Notes: generated by a model not told the origin, from the letters alone. A stretch of DNA of 64,000 nt from Actinomadura graeca (GCF_019175365.1 NZ_CP059572.1:7812001-7876000); one strand, 5' to 3'. Numbered from the stretch's first letter, positions 22,484-31,681 are shown. Numbers and translations are program-made.

Positions 22484-22499
22484 GTAACGAACGAGTAAC
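22484..22499 (+). promoter_or_regulatory. Possible GlnR-like half-sites upstream of livJ
   Basis: GTAAC-n6-GTAAC resembles the GlnR box (GTnAC-n6-GAAAC), with one mismatch in the second half. It lies in the 305-bp gap before livJ. The same gap has three TGTCAC copies (22351-22391), which may be another regulator's sites. Confidence 0.3.
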
Positions 22500-22647
22500 C
22501 CTTCTATGCGGGGGTGCTGATCTGGGTGTGCCTCACGGTGTACGACATAGCTGGTCCCCGAGTGACCGATTCCTCCACCAGAGGTCGGCGTCGGGGCATG
22601 ACTCGTACCCGATCCCCTCCCGGATCCGGATGGAAAGGTTGGGCACC

Positions 22648-23808
22648 TTGCGGCGCAATAAGATGAGGGTGACCGGCGCGGTGGCGGTGAGCGCGGTGCT
22701 CGCGCTCGGTGCCGTGTCGTGCAGCGACGACGATGGCGGCTCCGGCGGAGACGGGGTCACGATCGGGTTCATGGGCGACCTGACCGGCGAGAACTCGGGC
22801 CTGGTGGTCCCGCCCTACCAGGGCGCGAAACTGGCGGTCGACCAGTACAACGCCACGAACCCCAAGGTCAAGATCACCCTCAAGAAGTACGACAGCCAGG
22901 GCAAGCCGGAGCAGGCCACCACCCTCGTGCAGGGCGCGATCAAGCAGGACAAGATCGTCGGCCTGATCGGTCCCGCGTTCTCGGGTGAGTCCCAGGCGGT
23001 CAACCCGATCCTCAACGAGGCCAAGGTGCCGAGCGTGACGCCGTCGGCGACGCAGATCACGCTCGCGGAGAAGGGCTGGACGTACTGGCACCGCGTGGTG
23101 GCCGACGACGCCGTGCAGAGCGCCGGCGCCGGGCAGTTCCTCGCGAACGCGGGCGTCAAGAAGCTCTTCACCGTCTCCGACAACCAGGACTACGGCAAGG
23201 GGCTCGCGGACGCCGTCGGAAAGGCCGTCCCGGGTGCCCAGGTCAAGAGCGACGCCGTCAACGACAAGGCGGCGGACTACTCCTCGACCGTCAACCAGAT
23301 CAACCAGTTCAAGCCCGACGCGGTCTACTTCGGCGGCTACTACGCGGTCGCGGGACGGTTGTTCAAGCAATTGCGCGAGGGCGGCTACAAGGGCAAGATG
23401 ATGTCGGGCGACGGGTCCCTCGCGGCCGGCCTGATCGAGGGCGCGGGCCAGCAGAACGCCCAGGGCGCCCTGCTCAGCTGCGGCTGCCTCATCGACGCCG
23501 CGGGCAAGACGAACGAGAAGGCCAAGAAGTTCGCCGCCGACTACAAGGCGAAGTACGGGTCCGAGGTCGCGATCTACTCGACCGAGGGCTTCGACGCGGC
23601 GTCGGCCTTCATCGAGGCGCTCAAGGCCGGCAAGACCTCGACCGAGGACATCAACGGATTCCTCAAGACGCTGAGCTTCGAGGGCGTCGGCAAGCCGATC
23701 AAGTTCGACGAACACGGCGAGCTGGCGGCGCAGGACATCTTCATCTACGAGGTGAAGGGCAACACGCTGCCGCTGCTCGGGAACAGCAAGGAGGCCAAGG
23801 TCTCGTAA
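22648..23808 (+). CDS. livJ: Branched-chain amino acid ABC transporter, substrate-binding lipoprotein
   Basis: This Leu/Ile/Val-type type-I periplasmic-binding-fold lipoprotein is anchored outside the membrane. From TTG 22648 it has 386 residues: a basic n-region (RRNKMR), a hydrophobic core and a lipobox ending AVSC near residue 24. The mature domain begins VTIGFMGDLTGENSG. AAAGG 9 nt before the TTG supports this start; ATG 22630 or 22663 are alternatives. A CGC motif (SCGCLIDA) adds two extra cysteines. It leads the livHMGF genes but is separated from them by a terminator-like hairpin. Confidence 0.93.
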   Translation: MRRNKMRVTGAVAVSAVLALGAVSCSDDDGGSGGDGVTIGFMGDLTGENSGLVVPPYQGAKLAVDQYNATNPKVKITLKKYDSQGKPEQATTLVQGAIKQDKIVGLIGPAFSGESQAVNPILNEAKVPSVTPSATQITLAEKGWTYWHRVVADDAVQSAGAGQFLANAGVKKLFTVSDNQDYGKGLADAVGKAVPGAQVKSDAVNDKAADYSSTVNQINQFKPDAVYFGGYYAVAGRLFKQLREGGYKGKMMSGDGSLAAGLIEGAGQQNAQGALLSCGCLIDAAGKTNEKAKKFAADYKAKYGSEVAIYSTEGFDAASAFIEALKAGKTSTEDINGFLKTLSFEGVGKPIKFDEHGELAAQDIFIYEVKGNTLPLLGNSKEAKVS

Positions 23809-23862
23809 GGCGTCACCCCGCCTTACCGACCGTCCCCCGCTCCGGGGGCCACTGATGGAGCG

Positions 23863-23896
23863 GGAGCGGGAGCGCTACAGCGCTCCCGCTCCTTTT
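23863..23896 (+). terminator. Rho-independent terminator between livJ and livH
   Basis: A 14-bp perfect inverted repeat (23863-23876 with 23879-23892) is followed by TTTT. This is the clearest classical terminator in the window. Placed inside the operon, it probably lets livJ be made in excess over the membrane components. Confidence 0.85.
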
Positions 23897-23913
23897 ACCA
23901 AAGGCGACCAAAG

Positions 23914-24879
23914 GTGCTCGACGACTTCATCAATCAATTCTGGCCGTCGACCATCGACGGGCTGTCCCTGGGCGCTATCTACGCGCTCGTGGCGCTCGGC
24001 TACACGATGGTCTACGGCGTCCTGAGGCTGATCAACTTCGCCCATGCCGACATCTTCATGGTCGGCACCTTCGCCGCGCTGTGGACCGTGCGGACCGCGG
24101 GCTTCGACCAGGTGGGCGGGATCGCGCTGATCGGCGCGGTCGTGCTGATGGCGGTCGTGGCCGGCGCGGTGTCCGGCGGCGGCGCGATGCTGCTGGAGGT
24201 GGCGGCCTACCGCCCTCTGCGCAAACGCGGGGCGTCCCGGCTGGCGGCACTGATCTCGGCGATCGGCGCGTCCATCTTCATCCAGCAGCTCTTCGGCACC
24301 GTGATCATCCACAAGGTGTTCGGCACCTCCAAGGAGGGCGGCAAGCTCGACGTCAACGAGCACTTCAAGAAGCTCACCAACGTGGTGGACGCGGGGCCGA
24401 TCCAGATCAGCAACGACAAGCTGATCGTGTTCCTCGGCGCCGTCCTGATGATGATCGCGCTCGACCAGTTCGTGAACCGGACGAAGCTCGGCCGCGGCAT
24501 CCGCTCCACCGCCCAGGACCCGGAGACCGCGGTGCTCATGGGCGTGAACATCGACCGTGTCGTCACGGTGACGTTCCTGGTGGGCGGCATCATGGCGGGC
24601 GTCGCCGCGGCCCTGTACATGGTGCGCTTCGAGACCACCAACTACTTCGTCGGGTTCCTGCTCGGCATCAAGGCGTTCACGGCGGCGGTCCTCGGCGGGA
24701 TCGGCAACATCCGCGGCGCCCTCGCGGGCGGCTTCCTCCTCGGGCTGCTGGAGACCTACGGCTCCAGCCTGTTCGGCTCGGGCTGGAGGGACGTCGTCGC
24801 GTTCTCCATCCTCATCCTCGTCCTGATGTTCCGTCCCACCGGCATCCTCGGTGAGTCCCTCCAGCAGGCGCGCGCATGA
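23914..24879 (+). CDS. livH: Branched-chain amino acid ABC transporter permease
   Basis: The 321-residue LivH-type permease has about eight membrane helices. The start is GLSLGAIYALVALGYTMVYGVLRLINFAHADIFM, the family's hallmark N-terminus. Near the end is the coupling region FTAAVLGGIGNIRGALAGG, which contacts the ATPases. GTG 23914 has AAAGG 9 nt upstream. An inserted hydrophilic loop at about residues 133-165 (KEGGKLDVNEHFKKL) is extracellular by topology. The stop overlaps livM by ATGA. Confidence 0.96.
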   Translation: MLDDFINQFWPSTIDGLSLGAIYALVALGYTMVYGVLRLINFAHADIFMVGTFAALWTVRTAGFDQVGGIALIGAVVLMAVVAGAVSGGGAMLLEVAAYRPLRKRGASRLAALISAIGASIFIQQLFGTVIIHKVFGTSKEGGKLDVNEHFKKLTNVVDAGPIQISNDKLIVFLGAVLMMIALDQFVNRTKLGRGIRSTAQDPETAVLMGVNIDRVVTVTFLVGGIMAGVAAALYMVRFETTNYFVGFLLGIKAFTAAVLGGIGNIRGALAGGFLLGLLETYGSSLFGSGWRDVVAFSILILVLMFRPTGILGESLQQARA

Positions 24880-26021
24880 GCCCCTCGAAGAACGGAAAGG
24901 GGCGCTCGCCCGCCCTCTCGCTCGACGCCGTGCGCGACCGCTGGGCCGAGGCGCCCGGCTGGGCGCGCTGGGCCGTCTACCTCCTGGTCATCGTCGCGGG
25001 GATCTTCCTGCCGAGCCAGCCGGTCGGGAACCTCATGGCCCCGAGCGGCAGCGACTGGCCGACGATGCTCAGCGACCAGATCGCCGTGTACGTGCTCCTG
25101 GCGCTCGGCCTGAACGTGGTGGTCGGCATGGCCGGCCTCCTCGACCTCGGGTACGTCGCCTTCTACGCGGTCGGCGGCTACACGATCGCCATCTTCGCCA
25201 CCAAGTACGACTGGACGTTCTGGGAGACGCTCGTCCTCGCGATCGCCTTCTCCGCGCTCGCCGGGGTCCTGCTCGGCGCGCCGACGCTGCGGCTGCGCGG
25301 CGACTATCTCGCGATCGTCACGCTCGGCTTCGGTGAGATCGTCAAGACGACCGCCCAGAACAGCTCCTACGTCAACGGCCCGCGCGGCGTGCAGGGGATC
25401 CCGCACCCGCCGACGCTGTCGGAGTTCGAGGTCATGGGCGTGCAGCCGCTGAAGTACGGGCTGCTGGACTCGCGGCCGTACTACTACCTGCTGCTCGCCT
25501 TCATCATCCTGACGATCATCTTCGTCCGGCGGCTCGACAAGTCCCGGGTCGGCCGGGCGTGGGCCTCGATCCGCGAGGACGAGGACGCCGCCGAGCTGAT
25601 GGGCGTCCCCACGTTCAAGTTCAAGCTCGCGGCCTTCGCGATCGGCGCGGCGATCGGCGGCAGCGGCGGCGTCGTGTTCGCCGCGAAGCAGACGTCGATC
25701 AACCCGGAGAACTTCACGTTCCTGGTGTCGGCGCTGATCCTCGCCGGGGTGGTGCTGGGCGGCTCGGGCAACATCCCGGGCGTGATGCTCGGCGCGTTCC
25801 TGGTGGCGTGGCTGCCCGAGCGGTTCCGGTTCATGCAGGACTACCGGATGCTGATCTTCGGTGCCGCGCTGGTGGTCATGATGATCTTCCGTCCGGAGGG
25901 CCTGTGGCCGTCCCGCCGCCGCAAGGCCGAGCTGGCCGAGGGCACCGGCGGGATGGGCAGCATGGGAGCCGAGGTCGCGGGGCCGGGACAGTCCGCCGCC
26001 GCCGCGGAGGTGGGCAAGTGA
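24876..26021 (+). CDS. livM: Branched-chain amino acid ABC transporter permease
   Basis: The 381-residue LivM-type permease pairs with LivH to form the channel. Motifs are ALGLNVVVGMAGLLDLGYVAFYAVGGY (about 76-102), LRLRGDYLAIVTLGFGEIVK and ILAGVVLGGSGNIPGVMLGA. The last 35 residues are a Gly/Ala-rich cytoplasmic tail. ATG 24876 overlaps the livH stop, and its own stop overlaps the livG GTG, so the genes are translationally coupled. Confidence 0.96.
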   Translation: MSPSKNGKGRSPALSLDAVRDRWAEAPGWARWAVYLLVIVAGIFLPSQPVGNLMAPSGSDWPTMLSDQIAVYVLLALGLNVVVGMAGLLDLGYVAFYAVGGYTIAIFATKYDWTFWETLVLAIAFSALAGVLLGAPTLRLRGDYLAIVTLGFGEIVKTTAQNSSYVNGPRGVQGIPHPPTLSEFEVMGVQPLKYGLLDSRPYYYLLLAFIILTIIFVRRLDKSRVGRAWASIREDEDAAELMGVPTFKFKLAAFAIGAAIGGSGGVVFAAKQTSINPENFTFLVSALILAGVVLGGSGNIPGVMLGAFLVAWLPERFRFMQDYRMLIFGAALVVMMIFRPEGLWPSRRRKAELAEGTGGMGSMGAEVAGPGQSAAAAEVGK

Positions 26022-26809
26022 GCGGGACGAGCGAGCGGACCCCGGTGCTGGAGCTGCGTGAGGTCGTCATGCGCTTCGGCGGCGTCGTCGCGCTCAACAA
26101 GGTCGAGATCACGGTCGGCGAGGGCGAGATCTTCGCGCTGATCGGCCCGAACGGGGCCGGGAAGACCACGGTGTTCAACGTGACCACCGGCGTCTACCGG
26201 CCGACCGAGGGCCAGGTGGTGTTCGACGGCCGGCGGATCGACGGCAAGAAGCGCTACGCCGTCACCAAGCTGGGCGTCGCCCGCACCTTCCAGAACGTGC
26301 GGCTGTTCCACAACATGACCGCCCTGGAGAACGTCCTGGTGGGCACCGACGCCCACCACCGGACGGGTCTCGCCGGCGCGTCGCTCGGCCTGCCGTGGCA
26401 CCGGCGCGAGGAGCGCCAGGGCCGCGAGCGGGCCCGGGAACTGCTGGAGCTGGTCGGCATCCCGCACCGCTCGGGGGAGGCCGCCAAGAACCTCCCCTAC
26501 GGCGACCAGCGGCGGCTGGAGATCGCGCGGGCGCTCGGCACGGGCCCGAAGCTGCTGCTGCTGGACGAGCCGGCGGCCGGCATGAACCCGGCGGAGAAGG
26601 TCGCGCTCCAGGAGCTGATCCGCAAGATCCGTGACACGGGCGTGACGGTGCTGCTCATCGAGCACGACATGAGCCTGGTCATGGGCATCAGCGACCGGAT
26701 CGCGGTACTGGACTTCGGCCAGAAGATCGCCGACGGGCTGCCGGCCGAGGTGCAGAACGACCCGCGGGTCATCGAGGCGTATCTGGGGGCTCCGGCCGAT
26801 GCTTCTTGA
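26018..26809 (+). CDS. livG: Branched-chain amino acid ABC transporter ATP-binding protein
   Basis: The 263-residue ATPase powers LivHM. The Walker A is GPNGAGKTT (about residue 44), followed by the LivG-type GVARTFQNVRLFHNMTALENVLVG. The signature loop is a variant, NLPYGDQRRLEIARAL (YGDQR rather than LSGGQ), which is normal for LivG. The Walker B is LLLLDEPAAGMNP, and the His switch is in IEHDM. GTG 26018 overlaps the livM stop. The 3' end overlaps livF by 11 bp. Confidence 0.96.
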   Translation: MSGTSERTPVLELREVVMRFGGVVALNKVEITVGEGEIFALIGPNGAGKTTVFNVTTGVYRPTEGQVVFDGRRIDGKKRYAVTKLGVARTFQNVRLFHNMTALENVLVGTDAHHRTGLAGASLGLPWHRREERQGRERARELLELVGIPHRSGEAAKNLPYGDQRRLEIARALGTGPKLLLLDEPAAGMNPAEKVALQELIRKIRDTGVTVLLIEHDMSLVMGISDRIAVLDFGQKIADGLPAEVQNDPRVIEAYLGAPADAS

Positions 26810-27650
26810 GATCGAGGACATCCACGTCCACTACGGCAAGATCGCGGCGCTCAAGGGCATCACCGCCTCCGTCGGCCAGGGCGAGATCGTCACGCTGATC
26901 GGCGCGAACGGCGCCGGGAAGACGACCACGCTGAAGACGATCTCGGGGCTGCGGCCGCTCACGTCCGGGGCGATCCGCTTCGACGGCGCCGACATCAGCG
27001 CCATGCGGGGCCACAAGCGGGTCCTCGCGGGGATCGGGCAGGCACCGGAGGGCCGGGGGATCTTCCCCGGCATGACGGTGGAGGAGAACCTCCAGATGGG
27101 CGCCTACGCCCGCAAGGACGACCCCTCCAAGGAGCTCGCCGAGGTCTACGAGCTGTTCCCGCGGCTCGCCGAGCGCAAGTCGCAGGCCGGCGGCACGATG
27201 TCCGGCGGCGAGCAGCAGATGCTCGCGATCGGCCGGGCGCTGATGGCCAAGCCGAAGGTGCTCCTGCTGGACGAGCCGTCCATGGGCCTCGCGCCCATGC
27301 TCGTCCAGCAGATCTTCACGATCATCCAGGAGATCAACCGGCGCGGCGTCACCGTCCTGCTCGTCGAGCAGAACGCCCAGCAGGCCCTCCAGATCGCGCA
27401 CCGCGCGTACGTGCTGGAGACCGGCAGGGTCGTGAAGTCGGCGCCCGCCGCCGACCTGCTGGACGACCCGGAGGTCCGCGCCGCCTACCTCGGCGGCGAC
27501 CTCGGCGCCGCCGCGGCGGGGGGCGGCACGGCCCCGCCGGACGACGGCGCCGGACCGCCGGAGGACGCCCCGCTGGACGCCCCCGGCCCCGGTGACACCC
27601 GGCCGGACGGCACGCCCACCGGTGACACGGGCAAGGATCCCGCCGGGTAG
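26799..27650 (+). CDS. livF: Branched-chain amino acid ABC transporter ATP-binding protein
   Basis: This is the second ATPase of the Liv system, 283 residues. The core (1-232) has Walker A GANGAGKTT, the Q-loop region GIGQAPEGRGIFPGMTVEENL, signature MSGGEQQMLAIGRAL, Walker B VLLLDEPSMGL and the H-loop in LLVEQNAQ (Gln replaces His, as usual for LivF). A Pro/Gly/Asp-rich tail of about 45 residues (PPDDGAGPPEDAPLDAPGPG) extends beyond the normal end and is probably disordered. The gene ends 20 nt before a strong hairpin. Confidence 0.96.
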   Translation: MLLEIEDIHVHYGKIAALKGITASVGQGEIVTLIGANGAGKTTTLKTISGLRPLTSGAIRFDGADISAMRGHKRVLAGIGQAPEGRGIFPGMTVEENLQMGAYARKDDPSKELAEVYELFPRLAERKSQAGGTMSGGEQQMLAIGRALMAKPKVLLLDEPSMGLAPMLVQQIFTIIQEINRRGVTVLLVEQNAQQALQIAHRAYVLETGRVVKSAPAADLLDDPEVRAAYLGGDLGAAAAGGGTAPPDDGAGPPEDAPLDAPGPGDTRPDGTPTGDTGKDPAG

Positions 27651-27670
27651 GACGGCGAGTCCGCTTCCAG

Positions 27671-27709
27671 GCGCCCGCCGGGTCCGGTCCGTCCGGACCC
27701 GGCGGGCGC
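27671..27709. terminator. Bidirectional terminator between livF and the lipoprotein gene
   Basis: A perfect 17-bp inverted repeat (27671-27687 with 27693-27709) and a 5-nt loop sit between two convergent genes. It probably serves both. Confidence 0.8.
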
Positions 27710-27721
27710 TCCGCGTTCCGG

Positions 27722-28264
27722 TCAGGGGAGCGGGATCTCGGCCGGGTCCGGTTGGCCGACCGCGCCCACCGGCGGTGAGCCGTAGAGGCGGACGGCCTTG
27801 GTCCGCGCGCCGCGCGGCACGTCGAACCACACGTCGAACTCGCAGCGCATCGCCGCGCCCACCGACAGCCGCTCGGGCTGCCGCTTGATCATCGTGGCGT
27901 TGACGTCCGGCTCGTGGACCGCGCCGTCGGTGGTGACGAGGCGCTGCTTCCAGGTGTCGAAGACCTGGATGTCGCGGCCCGTGTTCTCCGCGATCAGCCG
28001 GATCCGGGTGAAGGTGCCATGCGCCCCCATGGCGGCGTGGGTGCCCATCACCTCGGTGATCCCCTCGCGGAACCCGATGACCGTGAACCGCATGTCGGCG
28101 CTGCGCCCCGCCTTGCCCTCCGTGGCGATCTCCGATTCGCGCGCCCTCTCGGACGGGATCCGGTAGCCGGGGCGGGCGTCGCCGTCCCCGGAGCCGGAGC
28201 AGCCCGCCAGCGCGGCGGCGGAGAGGACGAGTGCCGCGCCCGCGAGGACGGAACGTGGAGGCAT
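27722..28264 (-). CDS. Lipoprotein with immunoglobulin-like DUF4352-type domain
   Basis: The 180-residue exported lipoprotein has signal peptide MPPRSVLAGAALVLSAAALAGC with the lipobox LAGC. The mature part (about 60-175) has the beta-sandwich pattern of DUF4352/MPT63-like proteins: MRFTVIGFREG, FTRIRLIAENTGRDIQVFDTWKQRLVTTDG and FDVWFDVPRGA. Such domains are often extracellular or bind partners; no enzyme motif is seen. A longer frame upstream (to 28471) runs through an inverted-repeat region and is rejected. Confidence 0.8.
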   Translation of the reverse strand: MPPRSVLAGAALVLSAAALAGCSGSGDGDARPGYRIPSERARESEIATEGKAGRSADMRFTVIGFREGITEVMGTHAAMGAHGTFTRIRLIAENTGRDIQVFDTWKQRLVTTDGAVHEPDVNATMIKRQPERLSVGAAMRCEFDVWFDVPRGARTKAVRLYGSPPVGAVGQPDPAEIPLP

Positions 28265-28388
28265 GAGGGGAACGTACGGCCGGAGCCCGGTCCGGGTGAA
28301 CGCCCCGGGGGAGATCGCAACCCAACCGCGACCACCGACGCGCTCTTGCCGGTGTCGCGGGGCCGCGGCCTCCCCGGACACGTGCTGA

Positions 28389-28457
28389 CCCGGGATCACC
28401 TTTGGGGCCGTACGAACCTTCCCCGGGCGCGTACGTTGTCTACTCGGTGATCCCGGG
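28389..28457. other. Nested inverted repeats upstream of the lipoprotein gene
   Basis: Outer arms CCCGGGATCACC (28389-28400) and GGTGATCCCGGG (28446-28457) are perfectly complementary. Inside them lie two CGTACG palindromes (28409-28414 and 28430-28435). The element sits in the 243-bp gap between two minus-strand genes. Confidence 0.5.
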
Positions 28458-28507
28458 CCGTTCCGATCCACGCTACAGACCCCGGGCGGTGCATCGCAAA
28501 GAAAAGC

Positions 28508-28945
28508 TCAGGGACGGTCGCGGAGCATGCAGGTGAGCCGCGCGGTGCAGACCCGCCTGTCCTGCTCGTCGGTGATCACGATCTCGTAGGTGGCCAGCGT
28601 CCGCCCGCCGTGCACGCGCGTCGCGACGCCCGTCACGTATCCGCCGGTCACCGACCGGTGGTGCGTCGCGTTGATCTCGATGCCGACCGCGATCCGCCCC
28701 GGGCCGGCGTGCAGCGCCGCACCCGCCGAGCCGAGCGACTCCGCCAGGACGCAGGACGCGCCGCCGTGCAGCAGCCCGTACGGCTGCGTGTTCCCGTTCA
28801 CGGGCATGCGGCCCACGACCCGCTCCGGCGTCCCCTCCACGTACTCGACGCCCATGGACCGCGCCAAGTCGCCGTGCGCGTCGTCCGTGCCGGAGAAGAT
28901 CTCCGCCAGCGGTTCCCGCGCCGGCCCGTCACCGGTGTCGCCCAC
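28508..28945 (-). CDS. PaaI-type hotdog-fold thioesterase
   Basis: The 145-residue acyl-CoA thioesterase has the hotdog signature MPVNGNTQPYGLLHGGASCVLAESLGS (LHGG with a downstream Glu), then GIEINATHHRSVTGGYVTGVA. The substrate is probably an aromatic or short-chain acyl-CoA; the sequence does not tell. GTG 28945 is only 46 bp from the divergent polA start, so the two share a promoter region. A thioesterase beside polA is a common actinobacterial pairing. Confidence 0.92.
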   Translation of the reverse strand: MGDTGDGPAREPLAEIFSGTDDAHGDLARSMGVEYVEGTPERVVGRMPVNGNTQPYGLLHGGASCVLAESLGSAGAALHAGPGRIAVGIEINATHHRSVTGGYVTGVATRVHGGRTLATYEIVITDEQDRRVCTARLTCMLRDRP

Positions 28946-28990
28946 TCAAGCCTCCGCAAATCTGTCCCACGCGCAGACTAGAGTCCTGGT

Positions 28991-31681
28991 GTGGCGAAGA
29001 CAGCATCGACCCCTGGCAAGCGCGACCGGCTCCTCCTGCTCGACGGGCATTCCCTGGCCTACCGCGCGTTCTTCGCGCTGCCCGTGGAGAACTTCTCCAC
29101 CACCGACGGGCAGCCCACCAACGCCGTGTACGGCTTCACGTCCATGCTCATCAACGTCTTGCGCGACGAGCAGCCCACCCACATCGCGGTGGCGTTCGAC
29201 CGCTCCGAGCCGACGTTCCGGCACGAGCAGTACGTCGAGTACAAGGCGGGCCGCCAGAAGACGCCCGACGAGTTCCGCAGCCAGGTCAGCCTGATCTTCG
29301 AGGTGCTGGACGCCCTGCGCATCCCGCGGCTGTCGGTCGCGGGCTACGAGGCCGACGACATCATCGCCACGCTGTCGGTCCAGGCGACCGCGGCCGGCCT
29401 CCAGACGCTGATCGTCACCGGCGACCGGGACGCGTTCCAGCTCGTCAACGACGACGTCACGATCCTGTACCCCGTGCGGGGCGTCTCCGAGCTGGCGCGC
29501 ATGGACCCGGCCGCCGTCGAGGCCAAGTACGGCGTGCCGCCCGAGCGGTACCGCGAGCTGGCCGCGCTGGTGGGGGAGAGCAGCGACAACCTGCCCGGCG
29601 TGCCCGGCGTCGGCCCGAAGACCGCCGCGAAATGGCTCGTCAAGTACGGCGACCTCGACACCCTCGTCGCCCGCGTCGACGAGATCAAGGGCAAGGCGGG
29701 CGACAACCTGCGCGAGCACCTCGCCGGCGTCCTGCGCAACCAGCAGATCAACAAGCTCGACACCGAGGTCGGCCTGGAGCTGACGCCGCCGCAGCTCGCC
29801 ATGGGCCAGTGGGACCGCGAGGAGATCCACACCCTCTTCGACTCGCTGCAGTTCCGGGTCCTGCGCGAACGCCTGTACTCCACCATCTCCGCCGCCGAGC
29901 CCGAGGCCGACGAGGGCTTCGAGGTCGACCTGGAGGCGCTGGAGCCCGGGGCGCTCGGCTCCTGGCTGGAGGCCGGCTCCGGCGACCGGCTCGGCATCGC
30001 CGTCACCGGCGCCTGGGGCCGCGGCACCGGCGAGCTGACCGCCATCGCCCTCGCGTCCAAGAAGGGCCCCGCCGTCCACCTGGACCCGGCCGGGCTCATC
30101 GAGGACGACGAGCGGGCCCTGGCCGCCTACCTCGCCGACACGGCGCGCCCCAAGGCGATCCACGAGGCCAAGGGGCCGATGCTCGCCTTCGCCGCCCGCG
30201 GCATGACCCTGGACGGCGTCACCAGCGACACCGCCCTCGCCGCCTACCTCGCCCTGCCCGGCCAGCGCACGTTCGACCTGTCCGACCTCGTCCTGCGCTA
30301 CCTGCACCGCGAGCTGCGCAACGAGACCGAGGACTCCGGCCAGCTCACCCTCGACGGCTCCGGCGAGGAGGAGGCCGCCGAGGCCCTCGCCGTCCGCGCC
30401 CGCGCCGTCGCCGAGCTGGCCGACGTCCTGGACGCCGACCTCGACAAGCGCGGCGCCACCCGCCTCCTCCACGAGGTCGAGCTGCCCCTCGTCGGCGTGC
30501 TCGCCGCCATGGAGCGCGCCGGCATCGCCGTCGACGCCGACCACCTCGCCGGCCTCTCCGCCTCCCTGGGCGGCCAGGTCAAGGAGCAGGAGCAGCGCGC
30601 CCACGACGCCGTCGGCCACGAGTTCAACCTCGGCTCCCCCAAGCAGGTGCAGCAGGTCCTCTTCGACGAGCTGAACCTCCCCAAGACCAAGCGCACCAAG
30701 ACCGGCTACACCACCGACTCCGAGGCGCTCACCACCCTCCTGGAGAAGGACGGCCACCCCGTCCTGGAGCACATCCTGCGCTGGCGGGAGGTCGCCAAGC
30801 TCAAGAGCATCGTCGACTCCCTCATCCCCATGGCCGACGACGCCGGGCGCATCCACACCACCTTCAACCAGATGGTCGCCGCCACCGGCCGCCTCTCCTC
30901 CACCGACCCCAACCTGCAGAACATCCCGATCCGCACGGCCGAGGGCCGCCAGATCCGGGAGGCGTTCGTCGTCGGCGCCCCCTTCGAGTCGCTCCTGACC
31001 GCCGACTACTCGCAGATCGAACTGCGCATCATGGCCCACCTGTCCGAGGACGAGGCGCTCCTGGAGGCGTTCGGCTCCGGCGCCGACTTCCACACCATCA
31101 CCGCCTCCCGCGTCTTCGGGCTGCCGCCCGACCAGATCGACTCCGAACTGCGCGCCCGCATCAAGGCGATGAACTACGGCCTCGCCTACGGCCTCTCCGC
31201 GTACGGCCTGTCCCAGCAGCTGCGGATCTCCCCCGACGAGGCGCGCGGCCTCATGGAGGAGTACTTCCAGCAGTTCGGCGGCGTCCGCGACTACCTGCGC
31301 GACGTCGTCGCCAAAGCGCGCCAGGACGGCTACACCGAGACCATCCTCGGCCGCCGCCGCTACCTGCCCGACCTGAACTCCGACAACCGCCAGCGCCGCG
31401 AGATGGCCGAGCGGATGGCCCTCAACGCCCCCATCCAGGGCTCCGCCGCCGACATCATCAAGGTCGCCAGCCTCAACGTCGACCGCGCCCTCCGCGCCGC
31501 CGCCCTGGAATCCCGCATGCTCCTCCAGGTCCACGACGAACTCGTCTTCGAGGTCGCCGCCGGAGAACTGGACGCGCTGAAGACCCTCGTCCGCAAGGAG
31601 ATGGCGGGCGCCTACGAACTGCGCGCCCCCCTGGGCGTCTCCATGGGCACCGGCCGCACCTGGCAAGACGCTGCTCATTAA
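28991..31681 (+). CDS. polA: DNA polymerase I
   Basis: This repair and Okazaki-fragment polymerase has 896 residues. The N-terminal 5'-3' exonuclease (about 12-305) has LLLLDGHSLAYRAFFAL, GYEADDIIATL and the helix-hairpin-helix GVPGVGPKTAAKWL. The middle domain (about 320-500) has the fold of a 3'-5' exonuclease but lacks the canonical DxE motif, so proofreading is probably absent. The polymerase domain has motif A DYSQIELRIMAHLSED, motif B KAMNYGLAYGLSAYGL and motif C LQVHDELVFE. TAGAGT (28979-28984) 6 nt before GTG 28991 suggests a leaderless mRNA. Confidence 0.98.
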   Translation: MAKTASTPGKRDRLLLLDGHSLAYRAFFALPVENFSTTDGQPTNAVYGFTSMLINVLRDEQPTHIAVAFDRSEPTFRHEQYVEYKAGRQKTPDEFRSQVSLIFEVLDALRIPRLSVAGYEADDIIATLSVQATAAGLQTLIVTGDRDAFQLVNDDVTILYPVRGVSELARMDPAAVEAKYGVPPERYRELAALVGESSDNLPGVPGVGPKTAAKWLVKYGDLDTLVARVDEIKGKAGDNLREHLAGVLRNQQINKLDTEVGLELTPPQLAMGQWDREEIHTLFDSLQFRVLRERLYSTISAAEPEADEGFEVDLEALEPGALGSWLEAGSGDRLGIAVTGAWGRGTGELTAIALASKKGPAVHLDPAGLIEDDERALAAYLADTARPKAIHEAKGPMLAFAARGMTLDGVTSDTALAAYLALPGQRTFDLSDLVLRYLHRELRNETEDSGQLTLDGSGEEEAAEALAVRARAVAELADVLDADLDKRGATRLLHEVELPLVGVLAAMERAGIAVDADHLAGLSASLGGQVKEQEQRAHDAVGHEFNLGSPKQVQQVLFDELNLPKTKRTKTGYTTDSEALTTLLEKDGHPVLEHILRWREVAKLKSIVDSLIPMADDAGRIHTTFNQMVAATGRLSSTDPNLQNIPIRTAEGRQIREAFVVGAPFESLLTADYSQIELRIMAHLSEDEALLEAFGSGADFHTITASRVFGLPPDQIDSELRARIKAMNYGLAYGLSAYGLSQQLRISPDEARGLMEEYFQQFGGVRDYLRDVVAKARQDGYTETILGRRRYLPDLNSDNRQRREMAERMALNAPIQGSAADIIKVASLNVDRALRAAALESRMLLQVHDELVFEVAAGELDALKTLVRKEMAGAYELRAPLGVSMGTGRTWQDAAH

